From Spirochaetaceae bacterium (GTDB lineage Bacteria > Spirochaetota > Spirochaetia > Treponematales > Breznakiellaceae): DNA of 14,750 nt. The DNA is taken from the NCBI GenBank assembly GCA_031257135.1, contig JAIRPH010000047.1, positions 1-14,750 on the forward strand. The letters are read 5' to 3'. The position numbers and the translations under genes are program-made. The notes beneath the pieces are model-generated. The model was not told where the DNA came from, did not search any database, and saw only the letters and a list, made by a program, of their open reading frames with translations. Of this stretch, positions 1 through 6,500 are shown in pieces. Each line of letters opens with the position of its first letter. Position 1 is the stretch's first letter.

Positions 1-825
1 TACAAAAACGCTTTTTCCATTATGGCGGCGGGTATTCTTACATTATTTTTAGGCGTTTTATTCGCCGGATATAATCCGTATATTCTGAATATCATTGAGC
101 GCGGGCATCCGTTCTGGCCTCTCTACGGAGAAAACAGCGTTGATATTATTCAAGCACAAATTCAGTTAGAAAACACAAAATATTTACTTGGAAAAAATCC
201 GGTTCAAAGATTTTTTAGTCTTTTCCTGCTTGAATCCAGCATACCCTTTGATCCCAGACAAATTTTCCATATAGCAAGAAGCGGTTCTTATGACCTGCGT
301 ATCGGCGGATTCGGCGTATTTTTCATTGAGATATTTATAGTGTGCGCTGTTATTGGATTTTTCCCGCTATACAAAAATAAAACGTCAGCGCGGCGTCAGA
401 TATTCTTTCCGTGTATAGTTTTGCTTGCCATAACTTTGATTATGCCGGAAAACTGGTGGGCGAGGTATATTCCCTGGTTTTGGTTTACGCCTTTTCTTTT
501 TATTATTCCCGCTCATATCTCAAAATTAAAGAAGACGTTCATCTGCCTCTGCGTTTTATGCGCGGTAAACAGCGGCGCGTTTTTGGGACTTAACATAATA
601 AACGGCGTCATAGCAACAAGGAGCATAAACCGCTTTATCCGGGAAATACAAGAAAGCCCCGAACAAGATATAACAGTCTGCTTGTACAGAGAACACTTTC
701 AATATTCGATACTCGAAAAATTGCGTCAAAAGAATGTCAGCAAAAATATTATATTCATCGGAGACGAGGATGTCGTATTAACATATCCGGGTACGTTTAT
801 AAAATACTGGGAGCCGGCGCGGTGA
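1..825 (+). CDS. Multi-spanning membrane protein, GT-C glycosyltransferase-like, C-terminal part (5' end outside window)
   Basis: The reading frame is open from base 1 (YKNAFSIM...), so the gene starts before the window. The ATG at 22 is probably internal. The visible 274 residues contain several hydrophobic segments: near the start (AAGILTLFLGVLFAG), around the FGVFFIEIFIVCAVIGFF stretch, a segment ending LLAITLIM, and two more before a soluble tail of about 60 residues. The extracytoplasmic-looking motif NPYILNIIERGHPFWPLYG resembles the N-P-Y...G-H-P-F-x-P-L-x-G motif I associate with polytopic GT-C-like or polymer-biosynthesis proteins. A role in surface glycan or lipid-linked sugar transfer is inferred. 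No catalytic residue can be assigned because the N-terminal half is missing. The DNA is clearly AT-richer than the rest: four 60-base lines counted gave 33-48% G+C. It converges on the PBP gene across a repeat-filled spacer. Confidence 0.7.
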   Translation, partial: YKNAFSIMAAGILTLFLGVLFAGYNPYILNIIERGHPFWPLYGENSVDIIQAQIQLENTKYLLGKNPVQRFFSLFLLESSIPFDPRQIFHIARSGSYDLRIGGFGVFFIEIFIVCAVIGFFPLYKNKTSARRQIFFPCIVLLAITLIMPENWWARYIPWFWFTPFLFIIPAHISKLKKTFICLCVLCAVNSGAFLGLNIINGVIATRSINRFIREIQESPEQDITVCLYREHFQYSILEKLRQKNVSKNIIFIGDEDVVLTYPGTFIKYWEPAR

Positions 826-830
826 TTAAC

Positions 831-881
831 CGTCCCGTGTCTTTTGCGGGACGCTGGAACGCCGGCTTTGCCGTCCCGCAA
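831..881. repeat. Competing inverted repeats downstream of the first gene
   Basis: CGTCCCG occurs at 831-837 and again at 872-878, with the complement CGGGACG at 847-853. The middle copy can therefore pair with either flank. The 844-853/872-881 pairing is a perfect 10-bp stem (TTGCGGGACG with CGTCCCGCAA) and an 18-nt loop. The 831-837/847-853 pairing is a 7-bp stem with a 9-nt loop. It starts 5 nt after the stop codon at 825, where a terminator would be expected, but neither stem is followed by a T-run, so a standard intrinsic terminator is not supported. TCCCG recurs at 874, 886 and 895, giving SRK/SRI-type codons that resemble the tandem array further on. Confidence 0.5.
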
Positions 882-959
882 GGTTTCCCGCATATCCCGT
901 AAAGTATGCAGGCATATAACGCGCTCGGATATTCGATTGGAAGTTATTGGGATGAATTC

Positions 960-1148
960 CCGCGGAACTAAAGTTTCGCGCTCTTCCCCGGAGCTTTCGC
1001 GCCGCGGAACCGAACTTTCGCGCTCTTCCCCGGAGCTTTCGCGCCGCGGAATTAAACCTTCGCGCCGCGGAATTAAATCTTCATTCCGCGGAATTAAATC
1101 TTCATTCCGCGGAACTAAGACCTTGTTCCGCGGAATCAGCCGATTTTG
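960..1148. repeat. 21-bp tandem repeat array with phased CCGCGG palindromes
   Basis: Nine consecutive 21-bp units run from 960 to about 1148. The consensus begins CCGCGGAA(C/T)TAAA and ends in TTTCGCG or TTCATT. Units at 981-1001 and 1023-1043 are identical to each other and form a variant (starting CTCTTCCCCGGAG), so the first four units make two 42-bp higher-order repeats. Units 1065-1085 and 1086-1106 are identical. CCGCGG cores lie at 960, 1002, 1044, 1065, 1086, 1107 and 1128. Palindromes of 10-12 bp are perfect at 1083-1094 (ATTCCGCGGAAT), 1105-1114 and 1126-1135. Because 21 is a multiple of three, one frame stays open and encodes a heptad repeat of the SRGTKVS/RRGIKSS type. The array fills most of the 369-bp gap between two converging genes. 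No other gene is supported in that gap. Confidence 0.9.
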
Positions 1149-1194
1149 GGCGTTTTCAGAGCGAACTGACCTGCGGGCATACCGCGTGGATTGG

Positions 1195-3078
1195 CTACTC
1201 CAGTTGGAGGATGATGACCGTATCTTCTCGCAGGGGCGTTCCGGGAGCGGGAGTCTGACGTTTGACCCAGCCGTCGCCGTGCATCTCGATATGGAGTTCG
1301 TCTCTCAGCAGAAACGGGAGAAGCTGGCGTTTCGAGAATCCTGAAAAATTCGGAACCGTAGTTCCCAAGGTTGGAACGCTTTCATGAGGAAGCTGAATAG
1401 AGCCGGAATGATTCACTTGCGGGTTTCGTCCCCGTGGAATACCCAGATAATCTACCAAACTTTCCGCGGCAAGCCGTATGGAAGGAGCGGCGATACGTCC
1501 GCCAAGGTAGGATTCGCCCTGAGGCTTTATGATCGCCACGTACAGCACCAGCGAAGGCTCCTCTGCCGGGAGGAGAGCCATACAGGTTGCGATGAAATCC
1601 GTAGGAGAATAGGAGCCGGTTACGGCGTCCGTAATCTGAGCCGTACCGGTTTTCACTGCCAGAGAGAGATCCGACACATTCGCCCGCCAGCCGGTGCCGA
1701 TAGCTGAGGTAACGGATTTCATATAGTCCCGCATGGCTTGGGCGGTTTCGGCTCTGATAATCCGCCGGGGTACGGGAGGATTATAGGGCTGTTCCATTTT
1801 GCCGTCGGCGGACCGGATTCGGGATACAACTCGAGGAGACATCAATACGCCGTTGTTGGCTATAACCGTTGCGGCTTGGAGCATCTGAAAGGCGGAAACC
1901 GATATTTCCTGACCCATGGCGATAGTCGGCTTAGACCGGTCTGACCACCTGTCCGCCGGACGGAATAACCCGATGCTTTCTCCCGGCGAGCCGGTTCCGA
2001 CCCGCGCGCCGAAGCCGAACCGCTTTATCGCCTCGTAAAACGCATCCGCCCGAAGCCTGTCCGCCGCATAAGCCGCCCCAGCGTTACAGGAAAGAATAAT
2101 AATCTCCCGAGGCGTAACTCTTCCGTGAGCGCCGAGACAGTTAATCGTAATCCGCTCCCCTAAATTCGTAATCCGCTCGTAATGCCCGTTGCAGGTAAAG
2201 CTCGTATTCCCAGAAATAGCCCCAATATCCATGAGAGCCGCAAGAGAAAAAATCTTAAATACCGAACCGGGTTCATAACTCCAGATGGCGGGACGATTCA
2301 TCCGGGAAATTTCGGTGGAGGTTTGAAGATTATTCGGATCATAGTTTGGAAGAGAAGCGGAACCGAGAATCTCCCCGGTCCGAGGGTCCATAGCCATAAG
2401 CATTACCCCTTCGGCTTTGTTCTCGCTCATGGTCTGTTCCGCAACGGCTTCAAGGATATATTGCACATTGGCGTCAATCGTAAGCACCACCTGATTCCCA
2501 TTCCGCAGAGCGTTAGGGGCAAGTTCCGATTCAAACGCGTACTCAATGCCCTCAAGCCCGATGCCTTCAGAACCTACAAACCCTAAAATCTGACTGGCAA
2601 GACGGCTTTCAGGATATATCCTCCCTACGATAGGTTCAATGTTGACGCCTCGAAACGTTTTTTTTAGATTCGGCTCGATTTTTTGTATGGTAGACTGATC
2701 GACTTGCTTCTTCAAATAGATGAAATCGCTGGGAGCCGAACTAATCCTGCGCTGAATTTCCCCCGAAGAAATTTCCAAAATAGGCGAAAGCTCCTGACTC
2801 AAGGTTTGGAGATCGCTTATTTCAGGACGCCATACGCTGATATTGGCAAGTCTGGTTTGCATGGCAAGAATCCGCCCGTTCCTATCGAGAATATTTCCCC
2901 GCTCAGTAAAAGCTCTGGCGGGAATAACCGTCTCCGGCGCGTCCGTAAGCATCAACGCTCCGTAGCGTATCAGGATGCTCAGGCTTATAAAAATGAAAAT
3001 CAGCGCGATCATGCGGAACCGTTTGTTCAGCATACTCCGTTCCAGATCGGCCTGCCGGTTTTGGCTTTGATAGACCAT
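1195..3078 (-). CDS. ftsI: Class B penicillin-binding protein (FtsI/SpoVD type) with C-terminal PASTA domain
   Basis: This is a peptidoglycan DD-transpeptidase of the division type, anchored in the inner membrane with its active site in the periplasm. The 627 residues show a short cytoplasmic N-terminus, one membrane segment at about 22-46, a PBP dimer domain (TERGNILDRNGRILA at 58-72) and a transpeptidase domain. All three active-site motifs are intact: S272-V-F-K275 within YEPGSVFKIF, S330-C-N332, and K476-T-G478. Residues from about 565 on (VPNFSG...APGTPLREDTVIILQLE) read as a single PASTA domain, as in SpoVD-type PBPs. The ATG at 3078 overlaps the lepB stop codon (TAATG), and a GGGAG lies 10 nt upstream, so the two genes are translationally coupled. 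Length and motifs are normal for the family. FtsI versus a paralogous class B PBP cannot be settled here, because no neighbouring mraY or mur genes are visible. Confidence 0.93.
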   Translation of the reverse strand: MVYQSQNRQADLERSMLNKRFRMIALIFIFISLSILIRYGALMLTDAPETVIPARAFTERGNILDRNGRILAMQTRLANISVWRPEISDLQTLSQELSPILEISSGEIQRRISSAPSDFIYLKKQVDQSTIQKIEPNLKKTFRGVNIEPIVGRIYPESRLASQILGFVGSEGIGLEGIEYAFESELAPNALRNGNQVVLTIDANVQYILEAVAEQTMSENKAEGVMLMAMDPRTGEILGSASLPNYDPNNLQTSTEISRMNRPAIWSYEPGSVFKIFSLAALMDIGAISGNTSFTCNGHYERITNLGERITINCLGAHGRVTPREIIILSCNAGAAYAADRLRADAFYEAIKRFGFGARVGTGSPGESIGLFRPADRWSDRSKPTIAMGQEISVSAFQMLQAATVIANNGVLMSPRVVSRIRSADGKMEQPYNPPVPRRIIRAETAQAMRDYMKSVTSAIGTGWRANVSDLSLAVKTGTAQITDAVTGSYSPTDFIATCMALLPAEEPSLVLYVAIIKPQGESYLGGRIAAPSIRLAAESLVDYLGIPRGRNPQVNHSGSIQLPHESVPTLGTTVPNFSGFSKRQLLPFLLRDELHIEMHGDGWVKRQTPAPGTPLREDTVIILQLE

Positions 3079-3485
3079 TACATTCCCGCTCCCAATACTT
3101 TCCCGATGATATTGCCTAAAGGAATCGGTCCATAAGAACGGGAATCATAGGATTGGAGACTGTTGTCTCCCAGCGCGATGAACGTATTGTCCGCCGAAAT
3201 CCCGGCGCACCGTTTTACCGCGATATCCCCTTCAAGGGTGTAAAAGATTACCACATCTCCCTGTTTAGGCAGGGACCACCAAAAGAGATAGCCCTGTCCC
3301 CAAGGAAGCCGCAATCCGTACGCAACTTTATCAACCACCATGACTGAACCGGAACGAATTGCCGGCGCCATGGAACGCCCCTCGGCAATCATAAGGTCAA
3401 AGAGAAACAGCTTCATAAAAAGGGCGATACCAAAAGCCCCCAAAATCGCTCGTCCCGGCTTTATATTTTCCACAGTATGCTCCAT
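3078..3485 (-). CDS. lepB: Signal peptidase I, short form
   Basis: This is the membrane serine protease that removes signal peptides from exported proteins. The 135 residues contain one N-terminal membrane segment (about 12-33), then box B with the catalytic serine, GRSMAP (S38). The general-base lysine is K91 in DIAVKRCAG, and box E is GDN...S-Y-D-S-R-S-Y-G-P (107-120). All catalytic boxes are present, but the protein is short for the family, with one membrane segment and no large insert between boxes. It is the first gene of a two-gene operon with the PBP, whose ATG overlaps its TAA by one base. No Shine-Dalgarno is positioned before the ATG at 3485; a good promoter ends 9 nt upstream instead. 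The pairing with a wall transpeptidase suggests shared expression rather than a shared reaction. Confidence 0.92.
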   Translation of the reverse strand: MEHTVENIKPGRAILGAFGIALFMKLFLFDLMIAEGRSMAPAIRSGSVMVVDKVAYGLRLPWGQGYLFWWSLPKQGDVVIFYTLEGDIAVKRCAGISADNTFIALGDNSLQSYDSRSYGPIPLGNIIGKVLGAGM

Positions 3486-3494
3486 ATTCAGGTA

Positions 3495-3523
3495 AGTATA
3501 ATCATTCTCCTTGATTATGTCGA
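3495..3523 (-). promoter_or_regulatory. Promoter of lepB-ftsI, leaderless-type
   Basis: On the minus strand, a -35 box TCGACA (3523-3518) is followed by a 17-bp spacer and a -10 box TATACT (3500-3495). Each box has one mismatch to the sigma-70 consensus. Only 9 nt separate the -10 box from the lepB ATG at 3485, so transcription should start within about 3 nt of the start codon. This fits the missing ribosome-binding site. The start site is inferred. Confidence 0.6.
3497..3502 (+). promoter_or_regulatory. Perfect -10 hexamer (TATAAT) facing the M23 gene
   Basis: TATAAT at 3497-3502 on the plus strand matches the consensus in all six bases and would start transcription near 3509, about 24 nt before the ATG at 3533. 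There is no convincing -35 box 16-18 bp upstream, and no Shine-Dalgarno in the leader. It overlaps the opposing -10 box of lepB by four bases. Confidence 0.4.
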
Positions 3524-3532
3524 TAAACTATT

Positions 3533-4804
3533 ATGATGAATGAACTGATCCTGCAACAACAGGTTAATCGCCGCACTCCGCCGGCGGCCGCGCCGCCGCC
3601 TAAGCCCCAAAAAGCTGGAGCCTATACGGTGTTGCCCCAAGGACAGAATAATCTGATGACTCAGATCAAACAACAGCCTGCTCCGGTTCAGCGATATTAC
3701 AAAAAAAAAGAACCTGAACTGCCGGTCATTCATCTGCCCCGGAGCGCGCCTCCGCCGCCGATCATTGATGCCCCTATAAAACCGCTCCGCCAAAAACAGG
3801 AAACGTCCCTCGACCAAGAAAGCCTTCCGCCTCGGAAGCCTGCGGGAATAACCCGCTTCACCATCATCGCCTTAGGGAGCATCGCGTTGTTCGCGTTTCT
3901 TGCCTTAAATTGGTCTCAACTGATGGGAGCCTTTAAAGTAAGTATGCTTCCCGGGGGCGTGTATCACTTGGAACCCGGCGCGGATTTGGGTATTCAGGAA
4001 AACCTCGCGAACTATGCGGGTCTAAATCCGCCCGCGGCGGAAGAGGAAGAGGAGGAAATACCCCTCAACATGATAGAAACTTTTGCATGGGAAGAATATA
4101 CCGTTAAAAAGGGCGACAATATATCGAAAATTGCGGCGAATTTTTCTATTTCTATGGACGCGGTTATCGCTTCCAATAACATCTCAAGAGCGACATTATT
4201 AAAAGTCGGAGAAGTACTGCGGATACCCAACATGGACGGCATCCCCTATACGGTGAAGCCCGGGGACAGTCTCTCCAAAATTTCTAAAAATATGGGGGTT
4301 CCGCTTGAAGTAATCTTAGACGCCAATGATATACAAAGCGATAACATTCTGCCCAAAACCGCGCTTTTTATTCCGGGCGCGAAAATGCGGAAGGACGATC
4401 TCAAGCTGGTGTTGGGGGAACTTTTTATCTATCCTATCCGGGGACGGCTTACCTCTCCCTTTGGATGGCGGAACGATCCTATCAGCGGGGTACGGCGGTA
4501 TCACGGCGCGGTAGACTTAGCGGCAAGTACCGGCACCCCGGTCAAAGCCGCTATGGAAGGACGGATTTCAACCGTAGGACTTAACTCAGTCTATGGGAAG
4601 TATATTATTATAACCCATAATGACGGATATCAAACTATGTACGCTCATTTAAGCGCGACTTCGGTGACTCAGGGAAGCTACGTCCATCAGGGGACGAAAA
4701 TCGGCGAGGTAGGAAGTACCGGCTACAGCACAGGTCCTCATCTCCATTTCGCGCTCTATAAAAACGGGCGGGCAATAAATCCCCTTGATTTCCTAAAGTC
4801 TTAA
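3533..4804 (+). CDS. Membrane-anchored LysM / M23 metallo-endopeptidase
   Basis: This is a predicted peptidoglycan endopeptidase. The 423 residues begin with a proline-rich, probably cytoplasmic stretch of about 100 residues (PPAAAPPPKPQ, SAPPPP), then one membrane segment at about 107-126, then a periplasmic part. Two LysM repeats follow, at about 188-232 (YTVKKGDNISKIA) and 238-281 (YTVKPGDSLSKIS). An M23/LytM domain fills about 303-420. The zinc-site residues are intact: H324 and D328 in YHGAVDLA, and H403-L-H405 in GPHLHF. H372 in YAHLS is the usual further catalytic histidine. The protein should therefore be an active hydrolase rather than an EnvC/NlpD-like activator. The start could be the ATG at 3533 or 3536; neither has a Shine-Dalgarno. 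An acidic run (EEEEEE, 170-175) links the membrane part to the LysM repeats. It diverges from lepB-ftsI, which suits joint control of wall growth. Confidence 0.9.
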   Translation: MMNELILQQQVNRRTPPAAAPPPKPQKAGAYTVLPQGQNNLMTQIKQQPAPVQRYYKKKEPELPVIHLPRSAPPPPIIDAPIKPLRQKQETSLDQESLPPRKPAGITRFTIIALGSIALFAFLALNWSQLMGAFKVSMLPGGVYHLEPGADLGIQENLANYAGLNPPAAEEEEEEIPLNMIETFAWEEYTVKKGDNISKIAANFSISMDAVIASNNISRATLLKVGEVLRIPNMDGIPYTVKPGDSLSKISKNMGVPLEVILDANDIQSDNILPKTALFIPGAKMRKDDLKLVLGELFIYPIRGRLTSPFGWRNDPISGVRRYHGAVDLAASTGTPVKAAMEGRISTVGLNSVYGKYIIITHNDGYQTMYAHLSATSVTQGSYVHQGTKIGEVGSTGYSTGPHLHFALYKNGRAINPLDFLKS

Positions 4805-4813
4805 GGGTATACT
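4785..4813 (+). promoter_or_regulatory. Promoter of the 42-residue small gene
   Basis: A -35 box TTGATT (4785-4790), a 17-bp spacer and a -10 box TATACT (4808-4813) lie across the 3' end of the M23 gene. Transcription would start near 4820 and give a leader of about 45 nt containing the GGAGG at 4856-4860. Unlike the lepB or asnS promoters, this one has a normal leader and Shine-Dalgarno. Confidence 0.5.
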
Positions 4814-4864
4814 GTTACAAAAGCATTTTATGCGGACCTTGAAGAAAATCGGTTCGGAGGAATT

Positions 4865-4993
4865 ATGAGAAAATTAGTGTTAATACTCATCGCGTTTATC
4901 GCGGTGGCGACTTTTATTAGAGCCTTTGAAAACGGAAAGGAAGAAGGCTCTCGGGTTATAGCCGTTCCTGAAAATATCAATGAAAAAAAATGA
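4865..4993 (+). CDS. Small membrane or secreted protein, 42 residues, unknown function
   Basis: A short open frame starts at an ATG preceded by a consensus Shine-Dalgarno, GGAGG at 4856-4860 (4 nt spacing), and has its own promoter-like sequence upstream. The product begins MRKLVLILIAFIAVATFI, a basic tip followed by a single strongly hydrophobic segment. A charged, soluble tail of about 22 residues follows (RAFENGKEEGSR...). It could be a one-pass membrane peptide with its tail outside, or a very short exported peptide. I do not recognise the family. It lies between the M23 peptidase and another small gene, and does not overlap either. The ribosome-binding site and promoter are the main reasons to regard it as real. 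Confidence 0.6.
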   Translation: MRKLVLILIAFIAVATFIRAFENGKEEGSRVIAVPENINEKK

Positions 4994-5020
4994 TTTTTAG
5001 GAAAAATGACAAATAGACGC

Positions 5021-5050
5021 TTGCGGATTCTCTCAAATATATAGTATATT
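5021..5050 (+). promoter_or_regulatory. Promoter of the 72-residue ORF, leaderless-type
   Basis: A -35 box TTGCGG (5021-5026), an 18-bp spacer and a -10 box TATATT (5045-5050) are followed after 6 nt by the ATG at 5057. Transcription would begin at or next to the start codon, which matches the absence of a Shine-Dalgarno. The AT-rich context makes alternative -10 placements possible (TATAGT at 5040). Confidence 0.4.
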
Positions 5051-5056
5051 TATGCT

Positions 5057-5275
5057 ATGATTTTTGATAAAGAATCCGTAATACTTTCCGATAATATATC
5101 TTTTGAGACGATTCTTGATAAAACCTGCGAGCGCCTATGGGGAAAGAAAATTCAATATTCTATCCGGCGAATCCGGGAGATGGATGCTACGCTCCAAGGA
5201 ATCGAACAGGAATTAGATGCATTGTTATGCCGAAAATCTACCCTCCCCCAAGAAGGGACCGATAAAGAAATGTAA
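5057..5275 (+). CDS. Conserved-looking small soluble protein, 72 residues, unknown function
   Basis: The 72-residue frame begins MIFDKESVILSDNISFETIL and is rich in charged residues. Its middle and end look helical, and the ISFETILDKTCERLWGKKI and RRIREMDATLQGIEQELDALL stretches could form a short coiled coil. There is no signal peptide or membrane segment. It ends 3 bp before the stop codon of the converging carboxypeptidase gene, so the two transcripts almost certainly run into each other. No Shine-Dalgarno precedes the ATG, but a promoter-like pair ends 6 nt upstream. I do not recognise the family. It is regarded as a gene because nothing else is coded on either strand there, it has a promoter, and its composition is protein-like. 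Confidence 0.6.
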   Translation: MIFDKESVILSDNISFETILDKTCERLWGKKIQYSIRRIREMDATLQGIEQELDALLCRKSTLPQEGTDKEM

Positions 5276-5278
5276 GGA

Positions 5279-6475
5279 TTATTTGTTTTTAGTTTTTAAA
5301 GAACGGAAAAACAGCCGTATGCCGTCCCAAAACCGCTTGAAAAAGCCTCCCTGTTCTATTTCAACCGCGGTACATAAGGGAAACCGCCGCAATTCTCCCG
5401 CCTCGTCATAGAGAACCAGTTCGCCTATTTGACTGCCCGCAGAAAGCGGAGCGATAAGCGGGTCCGCTATGTTTTCAGTTTGCCACCGGAGCCTGTTCCC
5501 CCGATCCGCGGCGATGGTAAATATCATAGGTTCATCCGTACCGATTTCAACCGTATCCTTTTTTCCCTTCCATATCCGCAGAGGCGGTAGCGGCTCCGGC
5601 GTCGGACGAAGCGTTTTGAAGTGAGCAAAGCCCCAGTCAAGAAGTTTCTTCCCATCATCGTCCCGATCCCGAATCCGCTCCGCCCCTAAAATAACCGCAA
5701 CGAAACGAGTCTGGTCCCGCTCCGCAGTCAGCGCGATATTGTACTTCGATTCATCAATATATCCGGTTTTAAGCCCGTCAACCCCGGGAAATACCCCTAA
5801 TAAAGTGTTATTATTATGTCTGATATAGGTATTAGGTCTTGATCGGTACACGTACGGTAAATTTTCCGGCTTAGGATACGCAAATTCCCGGACCGAATGA
5901 TACTCTTGTAAGGCTTCCGGGTGAAGATTGACGTATTCCCGGCAAAACCGGGCGAATTCTTTGGCGGTAGTCAGGTTATACTCCGACACCCCGGAAGGCT
6001 CCACAAAATGAGTCATCGTAAGTCCGAACTGACGGGCTTCCTGATTCATCCGTTCCGCAAAGGCGTCTACGCTCGGGGCGAACCGCAGTCCCACGGCTAC
6101 GGCGGCGTCGTTGCCCGAAGGAATCGCAAGCCCTAAGAGCAGTTCCCGAAGGGTTACAATATGACCTGCCGCCAGATACATAAGGCTCGACCGGGGAGGC
6201 TGATTTACCGCCCAGCTCTGCCGAGGGAGGTCTATTACCTCATCTAATACGGCTTTTCCGGCGTTTACGTCTTTTAGGGCTATATGGATGGTCATCAGTT
6301 TTGCCAACGACGCCGGCGGGATAATTTGATCCCCGTTTTTATCAAAGATCAGCGTCCCCGTGGCGACATCCAAAAGCGCGGCCGCTTGCGAACTGATTAT
6401 CGGTCCGGGAATCTCTTCCTGAGCGTTTAAAGAGAAAACCAGCGCGGCAAAGCCTAGTAAAAAATACCTTTTCAT
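5279..6475 (-). CDS. dacA: D-alanyl-D-alanine carboxypeptidase, S11 family (PBP5/6 type)
   Basis: This low-molecular-mass PBP trims the terminal D-alanine from wall pentapeptides in the periplasm. The 398 residues start with a signal peptide (MKRYFLLGFAALVFSLNA, cleavage near residue 18). All three active-site motifs are intact: S56-L-A-K59 in PPASLAKLMT, S120-G-N122 in IPSGNDAA, and K236-T-G238 in GLKTGYI. A beta-rich C-terminal domain at about 300-375 is followed by an amphipathic aromatic/basic tail (GGFFKRFWDGIRLFFRSLK), which is the usual PBP5-type peripheral membrane anchor. It lies 25 bp downstream of asnS on the same strand, with no good Shine-Dalgarno or promoter in the gap. It is probably cotranscribed with asnS. 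Length is normal. Confidence 0.93.
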   Translation of the reverse strand: MKRYFLLGFAALVFSLNAQEEIPGPIISSQAAALLDVATGTLIFDKNGDQIIPPASLAKLMTIHIALKDVNAGKAVLDEVIDLPRQSWAVNQPPRSSLMYLAAGHIVTLRELLLGLAIPSGNDAAVAVGLRFAPSVDAFAERMNQEARQFGLTMTHFVEPSGVSEYNLTTAKEFARFCREYVNLHPEALQEYHSVREFAYPKPENLPYVYRSRPNTYIRHNNNTLLGVFPGVDGLKTGYIDESKYNIALTAERDQTRFVAVILGAERIRDRDDDGKKLLDWGFAHFKTLRPTPEPLPPLRIWKGKKDTVEIGTDEPMIFTIAADRGNRLRWQTENIADPLIAPLSAGSQIGELVLYDEAGELRRFPLCTAVEIEQGGFFKRFWDGIRLFFRSLKTKNK

Positions 6476-6500
6476 ACTGCGTAAAAGTCCGTTACAGCTA

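Noticed and set aside
960..1148. CRISPR-like array
   Set aside because: The 21-bp units are directly adjacent with no unique spacers, and no cas gene is in view. It is a tandem repeat.
844..1344. 166-codon plus-strand ORF as a real gene
   Set aside because: It starts at a TTG without a ribosome-binding site, is open because of the 21-bp period, and its last third is antisense to the secure PBP reading frame. Kept only as a finding.
1384..3347. Several plus-strand open frames (for example 1384-1707, 2182-2586, 2683-3135)
   Set aside because: They are antisense shadows of the PBP and lepB genes, whose active-site motifs secure the minus strand. The shadow products have no recognisable domains.
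3517..3543. Eight-codon leader ORF (MSINYYDE) overlapping the M23 start
   Set aside because: It has no Shine-Dalgarno and no attenuator-like structure. A frame this short is expected by chance.
5241..5257. CCCT...AGGG hairpin as a terminator between the 72-residue ORF and dacA
   Set aside because: The stem is only four pairs, lies inside the coding frame and has no T-run.
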